From the NCBI GenBank assembly GCA_022414725.1, contig CM039462.1:124253786-124317785 (forward strand): a DNA stretch of 64,000 nt. The letters run 5' to 3'. The notes beneath the pieces are model-generated. The model did no database searches. It had not been told where the DNA came from and was given only the letters and a program-made list of their open reading frames with translations. Positions 20,427-32,477 of this stretch are shown one piece after another. The translations under genes were made by a program, and so were the position numbers. Source of the stretch: Microglena sp. YARC (Eukaryota; Chlorophyta; Chlorophyceae; Chlamydomonadales; Chlamydomonadaceae). How positions within the stretch are numbered: position 1 is the first letter of the stretch; every line of letters begins with the position of its first letter.

Positions 20427-22502
20427 ATGCAGTCGCACACGCGATCATCGTTTCCACTCCTTGCGTGTCCCCATGACATTCTTGATCGTATTGCACTATT
20501 CTCTTCCAATCCCAAGATTGTATTAGTGTGTAAAACTCTGCATAACAGATTTTCTGGATTGCCCCTTACCGGACAGATCCAACCACCACAGAGAGTTGGA
20601 GAGATGATGGCGAAAGGGGGGCGCGCCGACCTTCTAGCAGTATGCTTGGTGTCCAATCCTCTTGTACAAGTTGATGGGGCCCTACAATTGAGGGCGAACC
20701 AAAATAAAAACAAGCTTCTCTATGTGGCTGCCAATGAAGGTCACGCAGATGTCTGCAAGCTGCTGATGGATCCAGCGGTGGCTGGAATTGAGTTCAGGGC
20801 CAGGGCGAACCATATCAACAGCATGGTCTTGTGGCTGGCTGCCAAGGCAGGTCACGCATATGTCTGCAAGCTGCTCATGGATCCAGAGGTGGCTGGACTT
20901 GAGTTCAGAGCCCTGGCAAACTCTAGAAACAGCAGGGCATTGGGGGCGGCTGCCAAGGAAGGTCACGCAGATGTCTGCAAGCTGCTCATGGATCCAGATG
21001 TGGCTGGAATTGAGTTCAGGGCCAGGGCGAACCATATGAACAGCTGGGCCTTGCGTGAGGCTGCCTATGCAGGTCACGCAGATGTCTGCAAGATGCTGAT
21101 GGATCCAGAGGTGGCTGGACTTGAGTACATGGCCCTGGCAAACTCTACGAACAGCGGGGCCTTGTGGGAGGCTGCCAAGGCAGGTCACGCAGATGTTTGC
21201 AAGCTGCTCATGGATCCAGCGGTGGCTGGACTTGAGTACATGGCCCTGGCGAACTCTAGAGACAGCATGGCCTTGTGTGAGGCTGCCAAGGCCGGTCACG
21301 CCGATGTCTGCTTGCTGCTCATGGATCCAGCGGTGGCTGGAATTGAGTACAGGGCCCGGGCGAACAATATCAACAGCAGGGCCTTGGGGGCGGCTGCTAG
21401 GGAAGGTCACGCAGATGTCTGCAAGCTGCTTATGGATCCAGCGGTGGCTGGACTTGAGTATAGGGCCCGGGCGAACGCTAGCGACAGCTGGGCCTTGTGT
21501 GAGGCTGCGAAGGAAGGTCAAACCGATGTCTGCTTGTTTTTGATGGATCCAGCGGTTGCTGGACTTGAGTATAGGGCCCTGGCGAACTCTAGCGACAGCA
21601 GGGCCTTGTGGGAGGCTGCCAATGAAGGTCACGCAGATGTCTGCAAGCTGCTGATGGATCCAGCTGTGGTTGGACTTGAGTACAGGGCCCTGGCGAACTC
21701 TATCGACAGCAGGGCCTTGTGTGCGGCTGCCAAGGAAGGTCACGAAGATGTTTGCAAGATGCTCATGGATCCAGCGGTGGCTGGAATTGAGTACATGGCC
21801 CTGGCGAACTCTAGAGACAGCAGGGCATTGTGTGCGGCTGCCAAGGAAGGTCACGCAGATGTCTGCAAGCTGCTCATGGATCCAGCGGTGGCTGGACTTG
21901 AGTACAGGGCCAGGGCGAACCATATAAACAGCAGGGCATTGTGGCTGGCTGCCAAGGCAGGTCACGCCGATGTCTGCAAGCTGCTCATGGATCCAGAGGT
22001 GGCTGGACTTGAGTACAGGGCCAGGGCGAACCATATAAACAGCAGGGCCTTGGGGGCGGCTGCAAAGGCAGGTCACGCATATGTCTGCTTGCTGCTCACG
22101 GATCCAGCGGTGGCTGGAATTGAGTACAGGGCCCGGGCGAACAATATCAACAGCAGGGCCTTGGGGGAGGCTGCCAAGGCAGGTCACGCAGATGTCTGCA
22201 AGCTGCTGATGGATCCAGAGGTGGCTGGACTTGAGTTCAGGGCCCTGGCGAACTCTAGCGACAGCAGGGCCTTGTGGGCTGCTGCCAAGGCAGGTCACGC
22301 AGATGTCTGCAAGCTGCTGATGGATCCAGCGGTGGCTGGAATTGAGTTCAGGGCCCGGGCGAACTCTGTCAACAGCAGGGCCTTGCGGTCGGCTGCCAAG
22401 GCAGGTCACGCAGATGTCTGCAAGCTGCTCATGGGATACAGCGGTGGCTGGACCCAAGTACAGGGCCAGGGCGAACTCTGCCAACTGCTGGGCATTGTGT
22501 GA
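20427..22502 (+). CDS. F-box/ankyrin-like repeat protein, copy J (long; 3' end frameshifted)
   Basis: A 691-residue frame with an F-box-like N-terminus and about 16 ankyrin-like units, the longest reading frame in the window. Many units use HIN, NIN or RDS signatures and LEY in place of LEF. Near 22434 an extra G (atgggatacagcgg) shifts the frame so that the last 25 codons are unlike the family. In the shifted frame a TGC-to-TGA change at about 22533 would also stop the protein, and the original cap ends at 22602. Like copy C, it lacks the palindrome and TATA-like box: the conserved intergenic block continues into the ATG. An in-frame ATG at 20316 would add 37 non-family residues. Confidence 0.8.
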   Translation: MQSHTRSSFPLLACPHDILDRIALFSSNPKIVLVCKTLHNRFSGLPLTGQIQPPQRVGEMMAKGGRADLLAVCLVSNPLVQVDGALQLRANQNKNKLLYVAANEGHADVCKLLMDPAVAGIEFRARANHINSMVLWLAAKAGHAYVCKLLMDPEVAGLEFRALANSRNSRALGAAAKEGHADVCKLLMDPDVAGIEFRARANHMNSWALREAAYAGHADVCKMLMDPEVAGLEYMALANSTNSGALWEAAKAGHADVCKLLMDPAVAGLEYMALANSRDSMALCEAAKAGHADVCLLLMDPAVAGIEYRARANNINSRALGAAAREGHADVCKLLMDPAVAGLEYRARANASDSWALCEAAKEGQTDVCLFLMDPAVAGLEYRALANSSDSRALWEAANEGHADVCKLLMDPAVVGLEYRALANSIDSRALCAAAKEGHEDVCKMLMDPAVAGIEYMALANSRDSRALCAAAKEGHADVCKLLMDPAVAGLEYRARANHINSRALWLAAKAGHADVCKLLMDPEVAGLEYRARANHINSRALGAAAKAGHAYVCLLLTDPAVAGIEYRARANNINSRALGEAAKAGHADVCKLLMDPEVAGLEFRALANSSDSRALWAAAKAGHADVCKLLMDPAVAGIEFRARANSVNSRALRSAAKAGHADVCKLLMGYSGGWTQVQGQGELCQLLGIV

Positions 22503-22742
22503 GGCTGCAAAGGAAGGGCACGCAGATGTCTGATTGCTTTTGATGGATGTAGAGGTGGCTGGCCCCGAGTACAGGGCCATTGTGAAACTTGACAGCAGCT
22601 AGGTCTTGCCACCGTAGAGCAAGTATTTATCCACTCTCCTCAAAATTTTCAGGCTACTTTGAAGATGTAACAGTCCTTGAATGTTTTGTGTCAATCAATC
22701 TCCTGAAGACAATATCTGTTGTATTGACAATTTGCACTAGTT

Positions 22743-22907
22743 GTTCCTGCATCCCGGAGGGATTTTGACTGGTTTCGGAACCTGGTCTGGTCGGAATCGA
22801 AATTCATCGGAGAGCTAAATCTCTGGTTGGCGAGTGAGTGAGTCGTTCGTACGGCTCTAACTTCTGCTTTGAAAATTCAAAAGAATCGCCGGGAGGCAGG
22901 AACACCC
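22743..22907. repeat. Palindromic element upstream of copy K
   Basis: Left arm gttcctgcatcccggaggg, right arm cgccgggaggcaggaacaccc; nearly identical to 9515-9679. Confidence 0.7.
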
Positions 22908-23077
22908 ATTCTATACCGCTTGCAGATACCACCAGGAAAAGTGCCTCTTGCCGCTTGCCTTTTGCATGCCAGGAAAGTGAAACCCAGGGTTTATAGGGTT
23001 TATAGGGTTTATAGGGTTTATCCCAACTCATTATTTATTTATACCATCCTGTGCGCTTGCATGCATGAACATCAAAA

Positions 23078-24363
23078 ATGCAGTCGCACACGCGATCATC
23101 GTTTCCACTCCTTACGTGTCCCCATGACATTCTTGATCGTATTGCAATATTCTCTTCCAACCCAAAGATTGTATTAGTGTGTAAAACTCTGCACAACAGA
23201 TTTTCTGGATGGCCCCTTACCGGACTGATCCAACCACCACAGCGAGTTGGAGAGATGATGGCGAAAGGGGGGCGCGCCGACCTTCTAGCAGTATGCTTGG
23301 TGTCCAATCCTCTTGTACAGGTTAAGGGGGTCCTACAATTGTGGCGAACCAAACTGAAAACAAGCTTCTCTATGTGGCTGCCAAGGAAGGTCACGCAGAT
23401 GTCTGCAAGCTGCTGATGGATCCAGCGGTGGCTGGAATTGAGTTCAGGGCCAGGGCGAACTCTAGCGAAAGCAAGGCCTTGTGTGAGGCTGCAAAGGAAG
23501 GTCACGCAGATGTCTGCAAGCTGCTCATGGATCCAGCGGTGACTGGAATTGAGCTAAGGGCCATGGCGAACTCTAGAGACAGCTGGGCATTGAGGGCGGC
23601 TGCCAATGCAGGTCATGCAGATGTCTGCAAGCTGCTCATGGATCCAGAGGTGGCTGGAATTGAGTTCAGGGGCAGGGCGAACTTTATCGACAGCAGGGCC
23701 TTGTGGGCGGCTGCAAGGGAAGGTCACGCAGATGTCTGCAAGCTGCTTATGGATCCAGCGGTGGCTGGACTAGAGTACAGGGATAGGGCGAACGATATGG
23801 CCAGCTGGGCCTTGTGTGAGGCTGCAAAGGAAGGGCACGCAGATGTCTGCAAGCTGCTGATGGATCCAGTGGTGGCTGGAATTGAGTTCAGGGCCCGGGC
23901 GAACTCTGTCAACAGCATGGCCTTGGAGGCGGCGGCCAATGCAGGCCACGCAGATGTCTGCAAGCTGCTCATGGATCCAGAGGTGGCTGGACTTGAGTAC
24001 AGGGCCAGGGCGAACTCTAGCGCCAGCAGGGCCTTGTTGGATGCTGCCAGTGAAGGTCACGCAGATGTCTGCAAGCTGCTCATGGATCCAGCGGTCGCTG
24101 GACTTGAGTTCAGGGCCAGGGCGAACTCTAGCGCCAGCAGGGCATTGTGGGCGGCTGCCAAGGCAGGTCACGCCGATGTCTGCACGCTTTTGATGGATCC
24201 AGAGGTGGCTGGACTTGAGTTCAGGGCCAGGGCGAACTCTAGAGACAGCAGGGCTTTGTGGGCGGCTGCCAAGGCAGGTCACGCCGATGTCTGCTCGCTT
24301 TTGATGGATCCAGAGGCGGCTGGCCCCGAGTACAGGGCCCTTGTGAATCTTGACAGCAAATAA
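23078..24363 (+). pseudogene. F-box/ankyrin-like repeat gene, copy K (single frameshift)
   Basis: The F-box-like domain opens at 23078. At about 23340 the family's attgagggcgaacc reads attgtggcgaacc, one base short, moving the frame. From 23341 the repeat frame is open to the cap and stop at 24363, with about ten ankyrin-like units. Sister copy D lacks two bases at the same spot, so the region is either a mutation hotspot or an intended separation of the F-box and repeat cistrons; simple decay is more likely. Confidence 0.78.
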
Positions 24364-24662
24364 GTCTTGTGTTAGGAAAGACACGTTTATTGCCACCGTA
24401 GAGCATGTATTTATCCACTCTCCTCAAACTTTTCAGCAATGTGTTCAGTTTTCTCGCTGCGTGTGCCCAATAATTCCAGATGTAGCAGAAATATTTGATT
24501 ATGATGAGGCAAGAAACTCTTTGAAAATGATTGATGCGCACGATGTGAGCCAGCACTTTGACTTTTCAGGCTACTTTGAAGATGTAACTTCTATGTCCTT
24601 GAATGTTTTGTGTCAATCTCCTGAAGACAATATCTGTTGTATTGACAATTTGCACCAGTACA

Positions 24663-24828
24663 GTTCCTGCCTCCCGGAGGTATTTTGACTGGTTTCGGAG
24701 CCTGGTCTGGTCGAAAATCGCAATTCCACGGAGAACTAAATCTCTGGTTGGCGAGTGAGTGAGTCGTTAGTACGGATCTAACTTCTGCTTGGAAAATTCA
24801 AAAAAATCGCCGGGTGGCAGGAACACCC
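24663..24828. repeat. Palindromic element upstream of copy L
   Basis: Same sequence type as 11433-11597, with one added A in the interior (gtcgaaaatcgc). Confidence 0.7.
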
Positions 24829-25000
24829 ATTCTGTACCGCTTGCAGATACCGCCAGGCAAGTGCCGCTTGTCGCTTGCATACCAGGCAAGTGCAACCCAG
24901 GGTTTATAGGTTTATAGGGTTTATAGGGTTTATCCCAACTCATTATTTATTTATACCATCCTGTGCGCTTGCACGCATTGTACAAACATGTTCATCGAAC

Positions 25001-25725
25001 ATGCATTCGCACACGCGATCATTCCTAACGTTTCCCCATGACATTCTTGATCGTATTGCCCTATTATCTTCCAACCCAAAGATTGTATTAGTGTGTAAAA
25101 CTCTGCACAACAGATTTTCTGGATGGCCCCTTACCGTACTGATCCAACCACCACAGCGAGTTGGAGAGATGTTGGCGAAAGGGGGGCGCGCCGACCTTCT
25201 AGCAGTATGCTTGGTGTCCAATCCTCTTGTACAGGTGAACGGGGTCCTACAATTGAGGGCGAACCAAAATGAAAACAAGCTTCTCTATGTGGCTGCCAAG
25301 GAAGGTCACGCAGATGTCTGCAAGATGCTCATGGATCCAGATGTGGGCTGGACTTGAGTTCAGGGCCATGGCGAACTCTAGAGACAGCTGGGCATTGTGG
25401 GAGGCTGCAAAGGAAGGTCATGCAGATGTCTGCAAGCTTGCTGATGGATCCAGCGGTGGCTGGACTTGAGTTCAGGGCCCAGGCGAACTATGGCGACAGC
25501 TGGGCATTGTGGCTGGCTGCAAACGAAGGTCACGCAGATGTCTGCAAGCTGCTGATGGATCCAGCGGTGGCTGGACTTGAGTATAGGGCCCGGGCGAACA
25601 CTAGAGACAGCAGGGCTTTGTGGGCGGCTGCCAAGGCAGGTCACGCCGATGTCTGCTCGCTTTTGATGGATCCAGAGGCGGCTGGCCCCGAGTACAGGGC
25701 CCTTGTGAATCTTGACAGCAAATAA
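25001..25725 (+). pseudogene. F-box/ankyrin-like repeat gene, copy L
   Basis: Counterpart of copy E, about 13.2 kb upstream, with four ankyrin-like units. An extra G near 25346 (gatgtgggctgg) and an extra T near 25438 (aagcttgctg) break the frame; otherwise it is nearly identical to E, including the NLDSK cap. The breaks may be sequencing errors. Confidence 0.72.
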
Positions 25726-26026
25726 GTCTTGTGTTAGGAAAGACACGTTTATTGCCACCGTTGAGCATGTATTTATCCACTCTCCTCAAACTTTTCAGCA
25801 ATGTGTTCAGTTTTCTCGCTGCGTGTGCCCAATAATTCCAGATGTAGCAGAATATTTGATTATGATGAGGCAAGAAAACTCTTTTGAAAATGATTGATTG
25901 CGCACGATGTGAGCCAGCACTTTGACTTTTCAGGCTACTTTGAAGATGTAACTTCTATGTCCTTGAATGTTTTGTGTCAATCTCCTGAAGACAATATCTG
26001 TTGTATTGACAATTTGCACCAGTACA

Positions 26027-26194
26027 GTTCCTGCCTCCCGGAGTATTTTTGACTGGTTTCGCGAGCCTGGTCTGGTCGAAATCGCAATTCCACGGAGAAC
26101 TAAATCTCTGGTTGGCGAGGTGAGTGAGTCGTTAGTACGGATCTAACTTCTGCTTGGAAAATTCAAAAAAAATCGCCGGGTGGCAGGAACACCC
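26027..26194. repeat. Palindromic element upstream of copy M
   Basis: Left arm gttcctgcctcccggag, right arm cgccgggtggcaggaacaccc, with small indels in between. Confidence 0.65.
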
Positions 26195-26366
26195 ATTCTG
26201 TACCGCTTGCAGATACCGCCAGGCAAGTGCCGCTTGTCGCTTGCATACCAGGCAAGTGCAACCCAGGGTTTATAGGTTTATAGGGTTTATAGGGTTTATC
26301 CCAACTCATTATTTATTTATACCATCCTGTGCGCTTGCACGCATTGTACAAACATGTTCATCGAAC

Positions 26367-29363
26367 ATGCATTCGCACACGCGATCATTCCTAACGTTTC
26401 CCCATGACATTCTTGATCGTATTGCCCTATTATCTTCCAACCCAAAGATTGTATTAGTGTGTAAAACTCTGCACAACAGATTTTCTGGATGGCCCTTACC
26501 GTACTGATCCAACCACCACAGCGAGTTGGAGAGATGTTGGCGAAAGGGGGGCGCGCCGACCTTCTAGCAGTATGCTTGGTGTCCAATCCTCTTGTACAGG
26601 TGAACGGGGTCCTACATTTGAGGGCGAACCAAAATGAAAACAAGCTTCTCTATGTGGCTGCCAAGGAAGGTCACGCAGATGTCTGCAAGATGCTCATGGA
26701 TCCAGATGTGGCTGGACTTGAGTTCAGGGCCATGGCGAACTCTAGAGACAGCTGGGCATCGTGGGAGGCTGCAAAGGAAGGTCATGCAGATGTCTGCAAG
26801 CTGCTGATGGATCCAGCGGTGGCTGGACTTGAGTTCAGGGCCCTGGCGAACTATGGCGACAGCGGGGCATTGTGGCTGGCTGCAAACGAAGGTCACGCAG
26901 ATGTCTGCAAGTTGCTGATGGATCCAGCGGTGGCTGGACTTGAGTATAGGGCCCGGGCGAACACTAGCGAAAGCTGGGTCTTTGTGGGCGGCTGCCAAGG
27001 AAGGTCACAGATGTCTGCAAGCTGCTGATGGATCCAGATGTGGCTGGAATTGAGTTCAGGGCAGGGCGAACTCTAACGCCAGCTGGGCATTGTGTGAGGC
27101 TGCCAAGCAGGTCACGCAGATGTCTGCAAGCTGCTCATGGATCCAGCGGTGGCTGCAGGGAATTGAGTTCAGGGCCAGGGCGAACTCTAGCGACAGCAGG
27201 GCCTTGTTGGCCTGGCATGCAACGAAAGGTCACGCAGAAATAGTTTGCAAGCTGCTCATGGATCCAAAGCGTGGCTGGACTTGAGGTATAGGGCCCGGCG
27301 AAACACTAGCGGCAGCTGGGGTCTTGTGGGCGGCTGCAAGGAAGGTCACGCAGATGTCTGCAAGCTGCTGATGGATCCAGATGTCGGCTGGAATTGAGTT
27401 CAGGGCCAGGGCGAACTCTAACGCCAGCCTGGGCATTGTGGTGAGGCTGCCAAGGAAGGTCACCGCAGATGTTTGCAAGCTGCTCATGGATCCAGCGGTG
27501 GCATGGAATTGAGTTCAGGGCCAGGGCGAACTCTAGAGACAGCAGGGCCTTGGTGTGACGGCTTGCAACGAAAGGTCATGCAGATGTTTGCAAGCTGCTC
27601 ATGGATCCAGAGGGGGCTGGACTTGAGAAAAGCGGCCAGGGCGAACCATATGACCAGCTGAGGCCTTGTGTGAGGCTGCAAAGGAAGGTCACGCAGATGT
27701 CTGCAAGCTTCTGATGGATCCAGTGGTGGCTGGACTTGAGTACAAGGCCAGGGCGAACCATATGAACAGCATGGCCTTGATGGGGCGGCTTTCCAAGGAA
27801 GGTCACGCAGATGTATGCAGCTTCTCATGGATCCAGCGTGGCTGGACTTGAGTTCAGGGCCCAGGCGAACTATGGCGACAGCCTGGGCATTGTGGCTGGC
27901 TGCAAACGAAGGTCACGCAGATGTCTGCAAGCTGCTGATGGATCCAGCGGTGGCTGGACTTGAGTATAGGGACTGGGCGAACTCTAGCGACAGCTGGGTC
28001 TTGTGGGCGGCTGCAAGGGAAGGTCACGCAGATGTCTGCAAGCTGCTGATGGATCCTGCGGTGGCTGGAATTGAGTTCAGGGCCAGGGCGAACGCTAGCG
28101 ACAGCTGGGCCTTGTGTGAGGCTGCGAAGGCAGGTCACGCAGATGTCTGCTTGCTTCTGATGGATCAGAGGTGGCTGGAATTTAGTATAGGGCCCTGGCG
28201 AACTCTTGCGACAGCCGGGCCTTGTGTGAGGCTGCCAATGCAGGTAACGCAGATGTCTGCAAGCTTCTCATGGATCCAGATGTGGCTGGACTTGAGTACA
28301 GGGCCCGGGCGACCGCTAGCGACAGCTGGGCCTTGTGTGAGGCTGCAAAGGAAGGTCACGCAGATGTCTGCAAGATGCTGATGGATCCAGAGGTGGCTGG
28401 GCTCGAGTTTTCAGGGCCAGGGCGAACCCATACTTCAACAGCAGGGCATTGTGTGAGGCTGCCAAGGAAGGTCACGCAGATGTCTGCAAGCTGCTGATGG
28501 ATCCAGCGGTGGCTGGACTTGAGTTCAGGGCCTGGGCGAACTCTAACGACAGCTGGGCATTGTGGGCGGCGGCCAATGCAGGTCATGCAGATGTCTGCAA
28601 GCTGCTGATGGATCCAGATGTGGCTGGACTTGAGTTCAGGGCAGGAGGGCGAACTTCTATCGACGCAGGTGCTTGTCGCGCGGCGTTGCAAGGGAAGGTC
28701 ATGCAGATGTCTGCAAGCTGCTGATGGACTCCAAAAAGTGGTGGCTGGAATTGAATTCAGGGCCAGGGCGAACTCTAAGCGAAAAGCAGGGCCTTGGGTG
28801 GCTGCAGAGGAAGGTCACGCAGAGTGTCTGCAAGCTGCTCATGATCCAGTAGTGACTGTGGAATTGAGCTAAGGGCCATGGCGAACTCTAGAGACAGCTG
28901 GGCATTGTGGCGCGCTGCCAATGCAGGTCATGCAGATGTCTGGCCCCCAAGATTGCTGGGGGGATGGAAAATTTATCCAGCGGTGGGGCTGGACTTGAGT
29001 TCAGGGGCAGGGCGAACAATGACAACAGCAGGGCGTTGTGTTGAGCTGCCAATGCAGGTCACGCAATGTCTGCAAACTGCTCATGGATCCAGCGGTGGCT
29101 GGAATTGAGTTCAGGGCCAGGGCGAACTCTAGAGACAGCAGGTCTTTGTGGCGCTGCAAAGGCAGGTCACGCCGATGTCTGCACGCTTTTGATGATCCAG
29201 AGGTGGCCTGAATTGAGTTCAGGGCCAGGGCGAACTCTAGAGACAGCAGGCTTTGTGGGCGGACTGCCAAGGCAGGTTCACGCCGATGTCTGCTCGATTT
29301 TGATGGATCCAGATGCGGCTTGGCCCCGAGTACAGGGCCCTTGTGAATCTTGACAGCAGCTAG
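26367..29363 (+). pseudogene. F-box/ankyrin-like repeat gene, copy M (noisy)
   Basis: Begins like copy F (MHSHTRSFLTFPHDILDRIALLSS) and ends like copy I (the NDNSRA, RDSRSL and RDSRAL units and the NLDSS cap), with a middle section not found in F-I but repeated at 35.2-37.3 kb. A lost C near 26492 and dozens of other indels break the frame. If it is a single gene it would be among the longest in the family. It could also be a misassembly joining an F-type and an I-type copy. Confidence 0.6.
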
Positions 29364-29723
29364 GTCTTGTGTTAGAAAGACACGTTTATTGCCACCGTAT
29401 AGAGCATGTATTTATCCACTCTCCTCAAACTTTTTCAGCAATCCGTGTTCAGTTTTCTCAAGCGAAAATATCGCTGCGTGTGCCCAATAATTCCAGATGT
29501 AGCATAAATATTTGATTATGAGGCAGGAACTCTTTGAAAATGATTATTGATGCGCACGATGTGAAGCCAGCACTTGACTTTTCAGGCTACTTTGAAGATG
29601 TAACTAACTTCTGTGTCCTTGAATGTTTTGCGACAATCTCCTGAATGTATGAAAGATCGGTTACAAAACTTGATGAAACTTGAATTACTTAAAGTTAATA
29701 AAGAAATATGTAGTTACATCGAA

Positions 29724-31985
29724 CATTGCAGTCGCACACGCGATCATCGTTTCCACTCCTTGCGTGTCCCCATGACATTCTTGATCGTATTGCACTATTC
29801 TCTTCCATCCCAAGATTGTATTAGTTGTGTAAAAATCCTCTGCATAACAGATTTTCTTGGATTGCCCCTTACCGGACAGATCACACCACCACAAGAGAGT
29901 TGGAGAGATGAATGGCGAAAGGGGGGCGCGCCGACCTTTCTAGCAGTATGCTTGGTGTCCAATCCTCTTGTACAAGTTGATGGGGCCCTAAAATTGAGGG
30001 CGAACCAAAATAAAAACAAGCTTCTCTATGTGGCTGCCAATGAAGGTCACGCAGATGTCTGCAAGCTGCTGATGGATCCAGAGGTGGCTGGAATTGAGTT
30101 CAGGGCCAGGGCGAACCATATCAACAGCATGGTCTTGTGGCTGGCTGCCAAGGCAGGTCACGCATTATGTCTGCAAGCTGCTCATGGATTCCAGAGGTGG
30201 CTGGACTTGAGTTCAGAGCCCTGGGCAAACTCTAGAAACAGGCAGGGCATGGTCGGGGGCGGCTGCCAAGGAAGGTCCACGCAGATGTCTTGAAGCTGCT
30301 CATGGATCCAGTTGGCTGGAATTGAGATTCAGGGCCAGGCGAACCATATGAACAGCTGGGCCCTTGCGTGAGGCTGCCTATGCAGGTCACGGCAGATGTC
30401 TGCAAGATGCTGATGGATCCAGACGGTGGCTGGACTTGAGTACATCGGCCCTGGCGAACTACTACGAACAGCGGGCCTTGTGGGAGGCTGCCAAGGCAAG
30501 GTCACGCAGATGTCTGCAAGCTGCTCATGGGATCCAGCGGTGCTGACTTGAGTACATGTCCCTGGCGAACTCTAAGAGACAGCATGGCCTTGTGTGAGGC
30601 TGCCAAGGCCGTTTCACGCCGATGTCTGCTTGCTGCTTATGATCCAGCGGTGGCTGAATTGAGTACAGGGCCCGGGCAAACAATATCAACAGCAGGGCCT
30701 TGGGGGCGGCTGCTAGGAAGGTCACGCAGTTGTCTTGCAAGCTGCTTATGGATCAGCGGTGGCTGACTTGAGTTATAGGGCCTGGAGCGAACGCTAGCGA
30801 ACAGCTGCCTGTTGGAGGCTGCGAAGGCAAGGTCAAACCGATGTCTGCTTGTTTTTGATGGATCCAGCGGTTGCTGGACTTGAGTATAGGGCCCTGGCGA
30901 ACTCTAGCGACAGCAGGCGCCTTGTGGAGGCTGCCAATGAAGGTCACGCAATGTCTGCAAGCTGCTGATGGATCCAGCTGTGGTCTGACTTGAGTACAGG
31001 GCCCTGGCGAACTCTATCGACAGCAGGGCCTTGTGTGCGTTGCCAAGAATTAAGTCACGAAGATGTTTGCAAGACAATGCTCAATGGATCCAGCGTGGCT
31101 GGAATTGAGTACACTTGCCCCTGGCGAAACTCTTAGAGGACAGCAGGGCATTTGTGTGCGGCTGCCAAGGAAGGTCACGCAGATGTCTGCACTGCACTGC
31201 CTCATGGATCCCGGTGGCTGGACTTGAGTACAGGGCCAGGGCGAACCATATAACAGCAGGGAGGGCATGGGGCTGGCTGCCAAGGCAGGTCACGCCGATG
31301 TCTGCAAGCTGCTCATGGATCCAGAGGTGGCTGGACTTGAGTACAGGACCATCGCAGGAGCGAACCATATAAACAGCAGGGCCTTGGGGGCGGCTCATCA
31401 CAAAAGGCAGGTTCACGCATATGTCTGCGCTGTGCTCACGGATCCAGCGGTGGCTGGATTGAGTACAAGGCCCGGGCGAACAAATATCAACAGCAGGCCT
31501 TGGAAGGGGAGGCTGCCAGGCAAGCAGGTCACGCAGGATTGTCTGCAAGCTGCTGATGGATCCAGAGGTGGCTGGACTTGAGTTTCAGGGCCCTGGCGAA
31601 ACTCTAGCGACAGCAGGGCCTTGTGGGCTGCTGCCAAGGCAGGTCACGCAGAGTCTGGCAAGCTGCTGATGGATCCACGCCGGTGGCGTGGAATTGAGTT
31701 TGCAGCGGCCGGCGCGAAACTCTCGTGCACAACAGCAGGGCCCTTGCCCGGGTGGGCGGCCTGCAAGGCAGAAGTCACGCAGATGTCTGCAAAGCTGTAA
31801 TGGGATACAGCCCGGTGGCTGGACCCAAGTACAGGGCCAGGGCGAACTCTTGCCAACTGGCTGGGCATTGTGTGAGGCTGCAAAGGAAGGGCACGCAATG
31901 TCTGATTGCTTTGAATGGTAGTGTAGAGAGGTGTAGTGGGCCCGGACGCTAGACCGGGCCATTGTGAAACTTGACACGCAGCTAC
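29724..31985 (+). pseudogene. F-box/ankyrin-like repeat gene, copy N (noisy third copy of C/J)
   Basis: Follows J (20427-22602) unit by unit with very frequent indels; even the start ATG is split (aTTg). It has the same promoter-less upstream flank as C and J. Either a third tandem copy or a poorly corrected duplicate of J. Confidence 0.6.
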
Positions 31986-32134
31986 GGTTCCTTTGCCACA
32001 GCGTAGAGCAAGTATTTATCACTCTCCTCAAAATTTCAGGCTACTTTGAAGATGTAACAGTCCTGAATGTTTTGTGTCAATCAATCTCCTGACAAGACAA
32101 TATCTGTTGAATATATTGAAATTTGCACTAGTGT

Positions 32135-32302
32135 GTTCCTGCATCCTGGAGGGATTTTGACTGGTTTCGGAACCTGGTCTGGTCGGAATCGAAAATCATC
32201 GGGCTAGAGCTAAATCTCTGGTTGGCGAGTTGAGTGAGTCGTTCGTACGGCTCTAACTTCTGCTTTTGAAAATTCAAAAGAATCGCGGAGGCAGGAACAC
32301 CC
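32135..32302. repeat. Palindromic element upstream of copy O (noisy)
   Basis: Left arm gttcctgcatcctggaggg, right arm cgcggaggcaggaacacc, with indels. Confidence 0.55.
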
Positions 32303-32477
32303 ATTCTTATACTCGCTTGCAGATACACCAGGAAAAGTGCCTCTTCGACGCCGCTTTGCCTCTTGCATGCCAGGAAGTGAACCCAGGTTTATAGGGTTTA
32401 TTAGGTTTATAGGGTTGTATCCCAACTCATTATTATATTATACCATCCTTGTGCGCTTGCATGCATGAACATCGAAA

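Noticed and set aside
20682..22580. A 632-codon open frame on the minus strand, and many similar ones opposite every ankyrin gene
   Set aside because: The repeat unit is 111 bp, a multiple of three, so a stop-free antisense frame is copied along with each unit. The sense frame has the F-box, caps and ankyrin signature; the antisense one has no recognisable domain.
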